64,000 nucleotides of DNA. It comes from Candidatus Brocadia carolinensis (GTDB lineage Bacteria > Planctomycetota > Brocadiia > Brocadiales > Brocadiaceae). The number at the start of each line of letters is the position of its first letter. Position 1 is the first letter of the stretch. The stretch covers positions 1 through 64,000 of the forward strand of contig AYTS01000168.1 in assembly GCA_002009475.1 (NCBI GenBank), read 5' to 3'. The translations under genes were made by a program, and so were the position numbers. Under the pieces are notes generated by a model. It searched no databases. It was not told the origin of the DNA and was given only the letters and a program-made list of their open reading frames with translations. Below are positions 9,036-18,609 of this stretch, piece by piece.

Positions 9036-9289
9036 AGAGGTTCGGCTAGAGTACTTTTAAAGGAGGGAAGTTTAGGGCAAGCAATTATTTGCTGTATCAT
9101 TACGTGTGCTGTGCTGGTGGTATTCATTACGAAAGGAAGGTGATTCTGGCTAGATAATTCTATGTGAGAAGGTTATGTAATTGTTGTTTTGCTTTCTGTG
9201 ATGGACGTACTGTTGCACGGTGCTACACAAGATTGCGAAGAGTGTGGCTGTTGCAATTAACAACGTAATTATTGAGAACTAAATTGAAA

Positions 9290-9319
9290 TGCCAGAATAT
9301 AATTTCTGGCAGAAAGGAG
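9290..9319 (+). promoter_or_regulatory. Hairpin and ribosome binding site before the secreted protein gene
   Basis: TGCCAGAA (9290-9297) and TTCTGGCA (9304-9311) form an 8-bp stem. It ends just before the strong Shine-Dalgarno sequence AAAGGAG (9313-9319), which decides the GTG start at 9326. The hairpin could affect translation or mRNA stability. Confidence 0.55.
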
Positions 9320-9325
9320 TGAAAA

Positions 9326-10759
9326 GTGAAATCGTTTAAAAGTCTCTTCCTGGCAAGATTGGTACTGCCTGGTTTGCTGATGTCATTGGCCGCCATGAGC
9401 GGTTGGATATCCGACATTCAAACAGCACAGGCGGCCCCCGGTGAAGTTCTTATTCTTGAGCCAACAGTGAGCGGAGGCCTCGGAAGTGTGGAGGCGACGA
9501 AGGCCATTGTAGTTGGTAAGGCGCCGGTTTTGGTCGACGAGGCTACATGGGCAACCATGACAACTTCGGATTTCGCCAACTATGATGCAATCATATTGGG
9601 TGATCCAACTTGTGTCACTGGTACAGGTCCCATTACTGCAGCGATGGCCAATGCGAGTGTCTGGGGTGCTGCCGTTACTGGTAATGTTATTATAAACGGT
9701 ACTGACCCTACATTGCATTCTTACTTAAGTGGGGCGCAAAACCTTATTGAAAAAAGTATTGCATTTGCCGCCGCAGAACCGGGCAAAACGGGGCTCTATT
9801 GTTCTCTGAGTTGCTACTACTATGACGCCGTTTCTGGGACACCGGTACCTTTATTGGATGGTATAAGCGGGGGCGGTTTTACTGTTGTCGGCCAAGGCGG
9901 ATGCCCGGCTAATTCTCATATTATTGCCACGCACCCGGCACTTGACGGATTAACGGATGCTGACTTGTCGAATTGGAGTTGTTCGACTCACGAAGGGTTT
10001 GAGTCCTGGCCATCAGATTTTCTCGTGCTGGCAATCTCACTTGATGTGCCGTCATCATTTGTTGCACCTGACGGGACGTCAGGCGCTCCGTATATCGTGG
10101 CACGAGGAGAAACCCTGGAGGTTATCAGCGACATCAAGCTGGCACCGAAAACTGCGACAAATCCGCTTGGTACAACCCATACGGTCACAGCTACGGTCAG
10201 CGAAAACAACACACCCATAGCAGGCACGACTGTGACGTTTACGGTAATCAGCGGCCCACATGCTGGTTTAACGGGCACTGACACTACCGATGGTAGTGGT
10301 AATGCTAGTTTCAGTTATACGGGCACCTCGGCTGGTGTCGATACCATACATGCTACGTTTGTTGACTCTGAAGGCAAGACCCAGACTTCCAATACTGTGA
10401 CGAAGACGTGGGAAGAATCTACTGCCATCGAACTTAAGTCCTTTAAAGCCAGGGCGGGTGCCAGTGGAAAAGTATTCCTGACTTGGGAGACTGCTACGGA
10501 GGTTGATAATGCAGGCTTCAATCTCTATCGTTCCAATAAAGAGAACGGGTATTACAGTAAGATCAATAACCATCTCATTGCCGCTAAGGGCAAGGCCGTG
10601 TCCGGAGCTATTTACAGGTTTGTGGACACACCACCGAACCGGGGTACTTATTATTATAAACTGGAGGATGTGGATAATGAAGGGAAGAGCACCACTCACA
10701 GTTTAACTGATGTTGATAATAAGATCCAGAAAAAGAAGGCGAAACGGTCAAGAAGATAA
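9326..10759 (+). CDS. Secreted surface protein with Ig-like and FN3-like domains, c-di-GMP riboswitch controlled
   Basis: A 477-residue exported protein. Residues 1-36 are a Sec signal peptide (KSLFLAR, then LVLPGLLMSLAAM, with cleavage near AQAA). Residues 38-265 form an alpha/beta-like domain that I do not recognise; it includes paired cysteines (CSLSCYYY). Residues 270-365 are a bacterial Ig-like (Big_1-type) domain with TVTATVSENNTPI and a DGSGNASFSYTG turn. Residues 370-460 are an FN3-like domain (VFLTWETATEVDNAGFNLYR) often seen at the C-terminus of planctomycete and proteobacterial exported proteins. The tail is strongly basic (KKKAKRSRR). The start is a GTG with a strong ribosome site. 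The c-di-GMP riboswitch upstream implies a biofilm, matrix or adhesion role; that is inference. A small peptide gene follows 137 bp downstream. Confidence 0.85.
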   Translation: MKSFKSLFLARLVLPGLLMSLAAMSGWISDIQTAQAAPGEVLILEPTVSGGLGSVEATKAIVVGKAPVLVDEATWATMTTSDFANYDAIILGDPTCVTGTGPITAAMANASVWGAAVTGNVIINGTDPTLHSYLSGAQNLIEKSIAFAAAEPGKTGLYCSLSCYYYDAVSGTPVPLLDGISGGGFTVVGQGGCPANSHIIATHPALDGLTDADLSNWSCSTHEGFESWPSDFLVLAISLDVPSSFVAPDGTSGAPYIVARGETLEVISDIKLAPKTATNPLGTTHTVTATVSENNTPIAGTTVTFTVISGPHAGLTGTDTTDGSGNASFSYTGTSAGVDTIHATFVDSEGKTQTSNTVTKTWEESTAIELKSFKARAGASGKVFLTWETATEVDNAGFNLYRSNKENGYYSKINNHLIAAKGKAVSGAIYRFVDTPPNRGTYYYKLEDVDNEGKSTTHSLTDVDNKIQKKKAKRSRR

Positions 10760-10896
10760 TGTCTGCGCCGTTTGGCTTCTGCTTTTAACACCTGGAATTA
10801 TCAGGGCGTGTTCTGAGTCTTAAGAATACGCTATATGTGGAGTTTGTTGAAAACAGTTTTTTGTAATTAATCTTTTATTCAGAAAGGAGAAACACG

Positions 10897-11022
10897 ATGG
10901 AAGACAGGAAATTGCCAGAATATGAAACGCCGGCGGTGATTACTTACACCGATGACGAGATATTTGAGAAGCTCGGACCTGCACATACAGGGTATGTGAA
11001 GGGTGGCGATCGCCCATTCTAA
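10897..11022 (+). CDS. 41-residue peptide resembling a RiPP precursor
   Basis: A short ORF with a very good ribosome site (AAAGGAG, spacing 9) and an ATG start. The peptide has an acidic leader-like part (YETPAVITYTDDEIFEKL), then LGPAHTGY, then a short polar tail (VKGGDRPF). The pattern Y-x-x-P-x-V/I-x-x-Y-x-x-E-E/D-I-x-x-x-LGPA recalls short peptides proposed as ribosomally made, modified peptide precursors; this is from memory and unproven. No maturation enzyme is adjacent. It lies downstream of the riboswitch-controlled gene in the same orientation and is followed by a strong hairpin, so it could share that transcript. Confidence 0.6.
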   Translation: MEDRKLPEYETPAVITYTDDEIFEKLGPAHTGYVKGGDRPF

Positions 11023-11046
11023 GGTGAATGTCTGGTCTGGTGGGGA

Positions 11047-11079
11047 AGGTATCTGTGCGGTATTGCCGCACAGATACCT
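11047..11079 (+). terminator. Strong 14-bp hairpin after the small peptide gene
   Basis: A perfect 14-bp stem (arms 11047-11060 and 11066-11079, AGGTATCTGTGCGG and its complement) with a 5-base loop, 25 bases after the peptide stop. There is no clear U-tract, so it may be a transcript-stabilising or Rho-type 3' structure rather than a simple intrinsic terminator. Confidence 0.6.
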
Positions 11080-11099
11080 CCATCAGGGTTAAATTTCTG

Positions 11100-11542
11100 A
11101 CAAACTTCCTCCCCTTCGATGGGAGATGCCAGGTGGGGGTATAAAAAGAGTGATCACCCCCCTCCTGGCCCATCCCACCAAGGAGGGGGAATATTTAGTT
11201 GGCGAAGGTCTGATTTAACGTATAGGAATTTTAATCACCCCCCATAGTCCCCTCGTAAACGGGGGGAAACAGGAGGCAAGTCGCTGAAGGTCTAGTTCAT
11301 GCATAGGATTTTCGACTTTTCTGATTCATATAGAGCGACCCGTTTGATCGCCTTATCATGAGGCGAGCTTAAAGTCGCTTCCAAAAGCAACCTGATTAAA
11401 TATTGCCGGACAGTAGCGTAGTACCATCCTGTAAAATCATTCTTTTTCCTGAAATTTTTTTGTACCCCCCCTTTCCACCTACCATTCTGTTTCGAATGGG
11501 GATAAAAGAGGACGGGGGATTTGGTTGCAGCTTTGCTGCAGT
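11100..11542. repeat. Intergenic region with decayed dispersed repeats
   Basis: This stretch holds C/G-run segments of the type CACCCCCC-TAGTCCCC (around 11150-11270), a common filler repeat. At 11518-11546 it has the tail motif of the MITE-like family (GATTTGGTTGCAGCTTTGCTGCAGTATGAATG). That tail runs directly into the start of the next gene. No gene is credible here. Confidence 0.55.
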
Positions 11543-12730
11543 ATGAATGGGAGATCTGATATTCTCTTCTTTCCTGTGACGGTAGTTGGCAGCTTGCCAC
11601 GATCAAAAACGATGCTGAAGGCGCTTGCCAGGCGGCAAAAGGGCACGATTGACAACGCCGAGTTTGAATCAATTGCTCATGATGCGACACGGGAGGCGCT
11701 CCGGATGCAGGAAGAGGCGGGTGTAGATATCGTGACGGATGGTGAGCAGCGCCGGGATAATTTTTATTCCTTTATTGCAGGGCATATTGAAGGCATCCGA
11801 GTGGTCACTTTAGCTGAAATGCTGGATTATGTGGAAAACAAGGCGGCCTTTGAAAAACTGCTCAATGCGCTGGATGTGCCGGCTTTTGCCCTGAAAAATC
11901 CGGTAGTGTCCGGCAAGTTAAAACGAAAACACCCTTTGGTTCTCCATGATTATCTGTTTTTACAACAGCATACCAGGAAACCCATCAAGATAACACTGCC
12001 GGGACCATATCTCCTGACCCGTTCCATGTGGGTAAAGAGTCTCTCCTCTGAATGGTACCCGGATAGGGAATCGTTAGGAGATGACGTGGTCAATATTCTC
12101 CGTGAAGAGCTTGCGGCATTGCGGAATGCGGGTTGTTCGTTTGTTCAATTCGATGAGCCGGTGCTTAGCGAGGTTGCTTTTGCCGGACCCCACGAAACCC
12201 ACACCTTCATGTGTGCAGCGCTTTCGGAAAAAAACAGCCCGGATGAAGAATTGGATTATGCCGTCGGCTTGATCAATCGTGTGGTAGAAGGTATAGATAA
12301 CAAAATGAAAACGGCGCTCCATGTTTGCAGAGGAAATTGGAGCAATCGGGAGGATGTCCTGCTTCGGGGTGCATATGACCCCCTTGTTCCCTATTTCAGC
12401 AGGATGAACATCAATCAATTTGTGCTCGAGTATGCTACGGAAAGGTCAGGGAGTATCGAGGCGCTTGCTCATTTACCTCCGGACAAAGAGGTTGGACTTG
12501 GGGTTGTCGATCCGCGGACAACGGAAGTGGAAACCGTTGACTTTGTGGTAAACAAAGTGAAATCGCTACTAAAATACCGTCGACCCGAACAAATCTACCT
12601 GAACCCTGATTGCGGCTTTGGTACATTTGCCGACCGGCCGGTTAATACAAGAGAGTTTGCTGTGCAAAAATTACAGGTCATTCATCAGGCAGCAGAGAGG
12701 TTGCGTTTACTCTTTGGTGGACGCAGGTAA
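11543..12730 (+). CDS. Core (MetE C-terminal type) cobalamin-independent methionine synthase family protein
   Basis: About 395 residues matching only the catalytic C-terminal barrel of MetE, with no N-terminal barrel. Visible are TVVGSLPRS at the N-terminus, DIVTDGEQRR, PGPYLL, FVQFDEPVLS, and the zinc ligands in ALHVCRGN (His-x-Cys) and LNPDCGFGTF (Cys). Core MetE enzymes lack folate binding and take methyl groups from methyl-corrinoid proteins, as described for the Dehalococcoides enzyme. In an acetyl-CoA-pathway organism that donor could be the corrinoid Fe-S protein; this is inference. I chose ATG 11543 over 11525 because it begins just before the conserved region. The start region overlaps a repeat tail. 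Confidence 0.8.
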   Translation: MNGRSDILFFPVTVVGSLPRSKTMLKALARRQKGTIDNAEFESIAHDATREALRMQEEAGVDIVTDGEQRRDNFYSFIAGHIEGIRVVTLAEMLDYVENKAAFEKLLNALDVPAFALKNPVVSGKLKRKHPLVLHDYLFLQQHTRKPIKITLPGPYLLTRSMWVKSLSSEWYPDRESLGDDVVNILREELAALRNAGCSFVQFDEPVLSEVAFAGPHETHTFMCAALSEKNSPDEELDYAVGLINRVVEGIDNKMKTALHVCRGNWSNREDVLLRGAYDPLVPYFSRMNINQFVLEYATERSGSIEALAHLPPDKEVGLGVVDPRTTEVETVDFVVNKVKSLLKYRRPEQIYLNPDCGFGTFADRPVNTREFAVQKLQVIHQAAERLRLLFGGRR

Positions 12731-13024
12731 TCTACAATAAACACAAAAGGAAATTTATTTGTGCAAGGGCGTTAACCCATTTTTCACCGTGGGTACTTTG
12801 TGATATTACAAGGGCTCCAGTACGTCACAAGGTTGCTTTACCAGGCTGATTTTCCGGTTGTCCTGCAATAAAATTGAATGGATTGTGGTATCCCGCTTAG
12901 CGCCCGCGGCATTAAAGATCGAGCATATCTGACGCTTAAAAATTTAACCTCTTTTTTGCAAACTCTCTGAATTTTCGTCCACTCAAAACGGAGAAAATCC
13001 AGATATTATGTGCACCTTGCAGGG
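12731..13024. other. Gene-free stretch between convergent genes
   Basis: Nearly 300 bp between the methionine synthase gene and the convergent pgl. I see no ORF, RNA gene or clear terminator with a U-tract. Confidence 0.4.
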
Positions 13025-13792
13025 TTAAACTCCAGTTTGCCTGAGTTTACCGGCGGCCTCACGGTCCACGATAAACAAAAGCCTGCCATTCACAGGCTGG
13101 ATGATCTGGGCCGGCAATCTCTGTGGCTGGTAATCACCTTCAAGGACTTCTCGTAATACTGGTGCCTTCGATGCGCCAGAAATCAAAAACATAGCTTCCC
13201 GTGTCTGGTTTATCGTGGGAACCGAAAGGGTAAAACGGTACGCGCCAAGTTTTTCTACATAATGTGCGAGAACGAGGCTACCCGTTTCGTCAAGTGCGGT
13301 GGTAAAAGGAAAGAGAGATGCGGTATGTCCGTCATCTCCCATGCCAAGCAGGATTAAGTCGAAACGGGGAAACGCTCCTGCATTCAGACGAAAAAATGAC
13401 TTTAATGCCTGCCCATATTCCATTGCCGCACGAGCTCGATCTTCCTGCTCCGCCGGTATCCGGTAAATATTTTCTTTCGGAATAGATACCCGGTTAATAA
13501 GCGCTTCGCATGCCATACGATAATTACTCTCAGGGTGATCCGGCGGGACACAGCGTTCGTCTCCCCAGAACAGATGAACATGAGGCCAGGACACCAGCTC
13601 ACGATAAGCATCGCTGGCAAGTTGCAGATAGAGTCCCCTCGGAGTGGAACCGCCAGACAAGGCAACTGTGAAAAATCCCTTCGTACGAATTGCCTCATCA
13701 GCCAGACGAACAAACTCTTGTGCAGCCCTGTGGCTTAATTCATCGGAGTTCCCGACAATCAGGATTTCACGCTTGCCAGTTGTTTTGGTCAT
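13025..13792 (-). CDS. pgl: 6-phosphogluconolactonase
   Basis: A 255-residue SOL/DevB-type 6-phosphogluconolactonase, which hydrolyses 6-phosphogluconolactone to 6-phosphogluconate, the second oxidative pentose phosphate step. The diagnostic segments are ALSGGSTPRGLY (residues 43-54), FWGDERCVPPDHPESNYRM (around 76-94) and LILLGMGDDGHTASLFP (around 148-164). It lies 19 bp downstream of zwf, so the two form an operon for the oxidative branch. No 6-phosphogluconate dehydrogenase gene is present in the window. Confidence 0.95.
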   Translation of the reverse strand: MTKTTGKREILIVGNSDELSHRAAQEFVRLADEAIRTKGFFTVALSGGSTPRGLYLQLASDAYRELVSWPHVHLFWGDERCVPPDHPESNYRMACEALINRVSIPKENIYRIPAEQEDRARAAMEYGQALKSFFRLNAGAFPRFDLILLGMGDDGHTASLFPFTTALDETGSLVLAHYVEKLGAYRFTLSVPTINQTREAMFLISGASKAPVLREVLEGDYQPQRLPAQIIQPVNGRLLFIVDREAAGKLRQTGV

Positions 13793-13811
13793 ATCTGCTC
13801 TTCATCCGGAA

Positions 13812-15350
13812 TCACCGGCCACATTTCCTCCACTCCCGTCCGTCCCTTGCTATCAACTCGTCAGCCTCCTGCGGGCCCGATGTGCCTGCAGCATAATTAG
13901 GGTATTTTCGATGTGGCAGCGCTTTCCATACATCTTGTATCGTTGACACCACACCCCAGCTTGCTTCAACCATGTCAGCACGCTGAAACAGGGTTGCATC
14001 TCCCAGCATGCAGTCATACAACAGCCGCTCGTGCCCGGTGCTTGGTGTGCGACCGAAATAGTCTTCATACTTGAATTCCATATCGACCGTCCCCATACGC
14101 ACCAGGGGACCGGGGATCTTGGCGCCAAAATTAAGCGAAATACCCTCATTCGGCTGGATATGGAGCACCAGTAAGTTTGGTTTCAGTTGTTCTACCGTAG
14201 TTTTGCGAAATAATACAAAAGGGGCGCTTTTGAACTGAATGGCAATCTCGGTAACCCGGCAGGGGAGCCGTTTTCCGGTCCGCAGGTAAAACGGAACGTT
14301 AGCCCAGCGCCAGTTATCGATGTACAGCTTCATTGCCACGAACGTCTCAGTAAAGGAATTAGGCGGCACGCTTGGTTCGGACCGGTAAGCGGGCACGCGC
14401 TGTCCTTGTACTACGCCTTCACCATATTGCCCTCTGACCGTACACCTGAGGACTCCTTCCGGTGTTATCGACTGAATGGCATGTAAAATTTTGACCTGTT
14501 CATCACGCACAGCATCCGCTTCAAAGGAAATCGGCGGTTCCATTGCCGTCAACGTAAGCAACTGAAACATGTGGTTTGGCACCATATCCCTTAGCGCGCC
14601 GGCATTGTCGTAATAGTCGCCCCGCTGCCCCACGCCAATATCCTCAGCCACCGTGATTTGTACGTGATCGATGTAACGGCGGTTCCAAATGGGCTCAAAG
14701 ATACCGTTGGCAAAACGGAAGACCATAATATTTTGTACGGTTTCCTTGCCCAGATAATGGTCTATGCGGTATATCTGACTCTCACTCAGGACCTTTCTGA
14801 TTTCCTGATTCAGGGCGCGGGCAGACTCAATATCCCGTCCGAATGGCTTTTCAATAATGACCCGTCGCCAGCACCCGTTTTCTTCACGGGCAAGGCCGGC
14901 GGCACCAATGTGCTGAATAATCGGAGAAAACAGTTCGGGTGAGGTTGCAAGATAATAGAGATAATTTCCCCGGGTACCCTGCTCACTGTCCACTTTCAAC
15001 AAAAGGTCCCTGAGTTGCAGATAATCATTTGGATCCTGAATATCCCCCGGTGAATAATAGAGTCGTTGGACGAACCAGTTCCACAAGTCCGGATCAATCG
15101 CCCCTGTCGCATGCTCTTTCATATCTTTGCTGATCCTCTCACGGAACTCTTCATGGCTCATTTTGGTGCGGGAAAAGCCGACGATGGCAAATTCTCTGGA
15201 TAATAAACGTTCACGCGCAAGATTATACAGCGCCGGAATAAGTTTTCGCTTGGCAAGGTCACCCGAAGCTCCAAATATAACCATAACGCAAGGGTTGCCA
15301 GGCTTCCCCAACGGTTCACTAACGGCAATCATTTCATTTGTGCATTCCAT
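13812..15350 (-). CDS. zwf: Glucose-6-phosphate 1-dehydrogenase
   Basis: A 512-residue G6PDH of normal length that oxidises glucose-6-phosphate with NAD(P)+ to 6-phosphogluconolactone. The N-terminal Rossmann motif is [14 protein letters not shown] (around 24-37), the active-site signature RIDHYLGKE follows, and PVNSFTE-like and FYLRTGKRL segments are present ([20 protein letters not shown]). It is the first gene of a zwf-pgl operon. The gene upstream, an enoyl-CoA hydratase, is only 31 bp away on the same strand and may be cotranscribed although it is unrelated by pathway. Confidence 0.96.
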   Translation of the reverse strand: MECTNEMIAVSEPLGKPGNPCVMVIFGASGDLAKRKLIPALYNLARERLLSREFAIVGFSRTKMSHEEFRERISKDMKEHATGAIDPDLWNWFVQRLYYSPGDIQDPNDYLQLRDLLLKVDSEQGTRGNYLYYLATSPELFSPIIQHIGAAGLAREENGCWRRVIIEKPFGRDIESARALNQEIRKVLSESQIYRIDHYLGKETVQNIMVFRFANGIFEPIWNRRYIDHVQITVAEDIGVGQRGDYYDNAGALRDMVPNHMFQLLTLTAMEPPISFEADAVRDEQVKILHAIQSITPEGVLRCTVRGQYGEGVVQGQRVPAYRSEPSVPPNSFTETFVAMKLYIDNWRWANVPFYLRTGKRLPCRVTEIAIQFKSAPFVLFRKTTVEQLKPNLLVLHIQPNEGISLNFGAKIPGPLVRMGTVDMEFKYEDYFGRTPSTGHERLLYDCMLGDATLFQRADMVEASWGVVSTIQDVWKALPHRKYPNYAAGTSGPQEADELIARDGREWRKCGR

Positions 15351-15381
15351 CCGTATCCCCTTTTCATGATCTCTTTGATGA

Positions 15382-16194
15382 TTACTCTTGTTTGTTTGTA
15401 TTTACGAGCTTTAATCGCATCATCTCCGCAAAGAGCCCAACTTCATATTCAATTCCTTTCAGTATATCATTTTCTCCTGCAAAGTTAATGCATTTCTTCA
15501 TCTCCTTGAGCGCCCTTGCATCCCTTTCCAGGAGGATCTTTGCCGTAGTAATTGCATGATGCAGAACTTCCTTATGTGGCACGATCTGGTTGACAAGACC
15601 CCATTCTAAAGCAGTCTCCGCGCGAATCATCTTGCCGAGGAACAACATTTCTTTCGCGCGGGCGGTGCCAATAAAACGCGGCAGACGCTGCGTGCCGCCA
15701 AGCCCGGGAATAATGCTCAGCTCAGGCTTCGCCTCCGGCAGGCTGAAAAATGAGGTTTCCGAAGCAATCCGCAAATCACACAACATAGCAAGCTCCAATC
15801 CCGCGCCAATGGTAACGCCGTTAATGGCGGCAATAACGGGTTTTTTGCAATTTTCAATTTCGACAAACATATCGTGGGCGCGCTTGAATCGTTCGTAGTT
15901 CTTTTCAGCCACGAGACCGGAAATCCAGGAGCCAAAGAGTTCATCCCGGTCTGCACCGTCACTGAATACCCCTCTGAGCTTGCTGGCGATAATAATAGCT
16001 CCTATAGTATCATCGCCCTCATACTGATCCATTTTATCGTAGATGGCGTCCAGCAGCCACGAACCGATGGAGTTGCGGGGCGGTTTTTTCATGGAGATAA
16101 TGCCAACCGCCCTGCCATTCTCAGCCCTTATCTCTTCAAACTCGATGTGGGCATAACCGGAATTATCGCCACGATTCATGCGGATGTCTTTCAT
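15382..16194 (-). CDS. Enoyl-CoA hydratase/isomerase family protein
   Basis: A 270-residue crotonase-fold protein. The oxyanion-hole elements are [10 protein letters not shown] (around 77-86) and the second glycine region [18 protein letters not shown] (around 126-143). [21 protein letters not shown] carries the position of the catalytic acid. Enzymes of this family hydrate or isomerise acyl-CoA thioesters. The specific substrate cannot be read from sequence. A FadH-like 2,4-dienoyl-CoA reductase homologue follows upstream at 16585-18609 on the same strand, 390 bp away, which weakly suggests acyl-CoA metabolism. Confidence 0.88.
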   Translation of the reverse strand: MKDIRMNRGDNSGYAHIEFEEIRAENGRAVGIISMKKPPRNSIGSWLLDAIYDKMDQYEGDDTIGAIIIASKLRGVFSDGADRDELFGSWISGLVAEKNYERFKRAHDMFVEIENCKKPVIAAINGVTIGAGLELAMLCDLRIASETSFFSLPEAKPELSIIPGLGGTQRLPRFIGTARAKEMLFLGKMIRAETALEWGLVNQIVPHKEVLHHAITTAKILLERDARALKEMKKCINFAGENDILKGIEYEVGLFAEMMRLKLVNTNKQE

Positions 16195-16584
16195 TACGTA
16201 ATAAACCTTAACTCAATCGTGTTATAAGGATTTTGATTTTGCAAAAATATTCTCTCATAAATACGACTAACCAATTCAATCCACCGCAGAGAGCGCCGGG
16301 GTCGCAAAGGGTTTTAAGGGAAAAGCAGACATACCGTGCGGAATTTCCCTTTCTTGTTTGTTTTTCTTAGTTCTCCGTACTACAATCCATCAACTTCTTG
16401 TTTTTTATGCTCACCTTTCAAATTGCACGATCGCAATGCCCCGTTCAGATAATGTTTACGCAAAGTTTTGAGCATTGAGTTTTTGTCATTTGGAAATTGT
16501 TTCGTAATTTCGATATTCGTATTTCGAATTTGGTTGTGGCCAGAGGCCGCGCCAGGCCCTCTATGGCGATCTGCTACAGTTGCT
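16195..16584. other. Gene-free stretch
   Basis: 390 bp between the flavoenzyme and the hydratase gene. Near 16530-16570 there is a short palindrome around GGCCAGAGGCCGCGCCAGGCCCTCTATGGC, adjacent to a TTTGGTTG motif like the MITE tail. Otherwise I see nothing. Confidence 0.4.
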
Positions 16585-18609
16585 TTATATTTTTAATGCC
16601 ACCTCAAAACCTTCGTGAATGGACTCGAGGGCGGTACGCACCTTAACACAGTCTCCGATAAAGTATGTCTCCGGGAATTTGCCATCTATTTGCTTCCGAA
16701 GTTCTTCGTTGGGGCTGTATCCAACAGCGATAACAACGGTATCGGCATTGATACCATGGTCTTGCCCGTCCTTTTCGTAAATCACGTCTGTGCTTCCATG
16801 TCCATTTTTACCAGGTTTGCTTACAATTTCTTTTACCTTTACTTCCGTTATCTCCTTTACACCGGCATCTTTTATTTCGTTCAGGATGATCCAGCGCGTT
16901 GAGATGCCAAAGCCTCCACCTATCTTTCTCTTCATTTCCAGGATGGTAACATTCCGGTTCCCCCGTGCGGTGTATTCAATCACATCTCTGGCATCAAACA
17001 CCTTGTGTTTCAGGAGAAAACAGGCCACATCCGGCCTCATTGCCCCCTGTTTGGCCACATGCAAGGCCACCTCACACCCTACCGTTCCACCGCCGATAAT
17101 GACGACGTCTTTCCCGACAGACACCTTACCGTCCAATACATCACTGGCAACGCACACCTTTTCCGCTGGTATTCCGGGAAGATTCAGCACGATGGGATTC
17201 CCGCCGGTGGCAACAATTACCGCATCGGGCTGTTCTTCTTTTAATGTCTGGGAATCTGCCGCTTTTCCCGTTTTTACCTGCACCTTGAGCTTGGTAATCT
17301 GTCGTTCCAGATAGGTTATAATATTTTGAATTTCTCCGCGTCCGGGAGGAATAGAGGCATATCGTAATTGACCACCCAGATGGTTATTTTTTTCGTAAAG
17401 AGTGACATGGTGTCCCCGTAATGCCAGAACACGAGCGGCCTCCATACCACCCGGCCCTCCTCCTATAACCACCACTTTTTTCGGCTTACTCGTCCTGGTT
17501 ATCTTATACTCGCCCTCACGCCCTGCCATCGCATTGTACGTGCATGAGACGGGTTTAAAGTTGAGCAAGGAATCAAAACACCCCTGATTGCATGCGATAC
17601 AGGTCCGGATGTCATCCAGGGATCCACTTTTATATTTATTTGGCAAATCCGGATCTACGATAAGCGGCCTGCCAATAGACACCATATCCGACTGTTCGTG
17701 CTCCAAAATCTCTTCGGCCAGCTTGAGGTCGTTTATCCTCACGGAGGCAATCACGGGAACCTTCACCTGTGATTTGATCTTCTCTGAAAGAAATGCATAC
17801 GCCATTCGCGGAATAGCCATCAGCATAATGGGCGTCTTGCTCTCGTGCCAGCCGGGAGATACGTTAAAGGCGTCGGCGCCGGCTTGTTCTAATATTTTAG
17901 CGATTTCCAGACTCTCATGTATCCGGAGTCCCTCCTCTACAAAGTCGTCCCCTGACATTCGAAAGATTATGGGATAATCCTGCCCGACCGTCTCTTTTAT
18001 TGCGCGAATCATCTCCCTGGCAAAACGTGTCCTGTTTTCAAGGCTTCCGCCGTATGCATCGTCGCGTTTGTTGGTGGCATTTGAGAGGAACTGATTAATG
18101 AGATATCCCATCCCCCCGTGAAGCTCCACCGCATCGAAGCCTGCCTTTTTTACCCTCATGGTGGCGCTGACATACGTATCGATAACCATCTTAATCTCCG
18201 TGATTGTCAGGGCATGAGGTTCCTGCTTGATGCTTCTATGGGTTAGCGGGGACGGTGAAACCGGCTGCATCTTGGTAAAAAAGGAGGATGCGCTCCGGCC
18301 ACCATGCAGGATTTGCGCTGCAACACGAACATCATATCTGTGAATGGCATCGGTCAGTTTTTTCAGCCCCGGAATCAATTCGTCCTTGTCCAGCCCAATA
18401 ATACTCTTCCAGACCTTGCCGTTCATTTCAGGATAACAGCCACCTACGACAATGATGCCAACCCCACCCTGTGCCCGTTCCCGGTAAAAATCAATAATCC
18501 GGTCGTTAATGGTGCCATCTGAGGTAAACCCCAGGTCCATGGCGGACATCATAATCCGATTTTTTATAGTCATCCGGCCGATATGTATGTTATCAAACAA
18601 TTTGCTCAT
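16585..18609 (-). CDS. FadH/OYE-type NADH:flavin oxidoreductase (2,4-dienoyl-CoA reductase-like)
   Basis: A 674-residue three-part flavoenzyme. Residues 1-330 form an Old-Yellow-Enzyme TIM barrel (LFDNIHIGRMTIKNRI, AAQILHGGR, DAVELHGGMGYLINQFLS). Residues 340-365 hold the [4Fe-4S] ligands CIACNQGC then a distant Cys (PVSC). Residues 378-674 form FAD/NAD(P) domains with VVIGGGPGGMEAA and VVIIGGGTVGCEVA. This is the architecture of E. coli FadH, trimethylamine dehydrogenase and enoate reductases. The barrel carries Tyr/His-rich active-site segments but the substrate is not determinable. It starts 907 bp from the next divergent gene. Confidence 0.9.
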   Translation of the reverse strand: MSKLFDNIHIGRMTIKNRIMMSAMDLGFTSDGTINDRIIDFYRERAQGGVGIIVVGGCYPEMNGKVWKSIIGLDKDELIPGLKKLTDAIHRYDVRVAAQILHGGRSASSFFTKMQPVSPSPLTHRSIKQEPHALTITEIKMVIDTYVSATMRVKKAGFDAVELHGGMGYLINQFLSNATNKRDDAYGGSLENRTRFAREMIRAIKETVGQDYPIIFRMSGDDFVEEGLRIHESLEIAKILEQAGADAFNVSPGWHESKTPIMLMAIPRMAYAFLSEKIKSQVKVPVIASVRINDLKLAEEILEHEQSDMVSIGRPLIVDPDLPNKYKSGSLDDIRTCIACNQGCFDSLLNFKPVSCTYNAMAGREGEYKITRTSKPKKVVVIGGGPGGMEAARVLALRGHHVTLYEKNNHLGGQLRYASIPPGRGEIQNIITYLERQITKLKVQVKTGKAADSQTLKEEQPDAVIVATGGNPIVLNLPGIPAEKVCVASDVLDGKVSVGKDVVIIGGGTVGCEVALHVAKQGAMRPDVACFLLKHKVFDARDVIEYTARGNRNVTILEMKRKIGGGFGISTRWIILNEIKDAGVKEITEVKVKEIVSKPGKNGHGSTDVIYEKDGQDHGINADTVVIAVGYSPNEELRKQIDGKFPETYFIGDCVKVRTALESIHEGFEVALKI

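Noticed and set aside
8795-9127. 110-residue minus-strand ORF
   Set aside because: It lies antisense to the riboswitch and terminator, has no family features, and its sequence is explained by the RNA structure.
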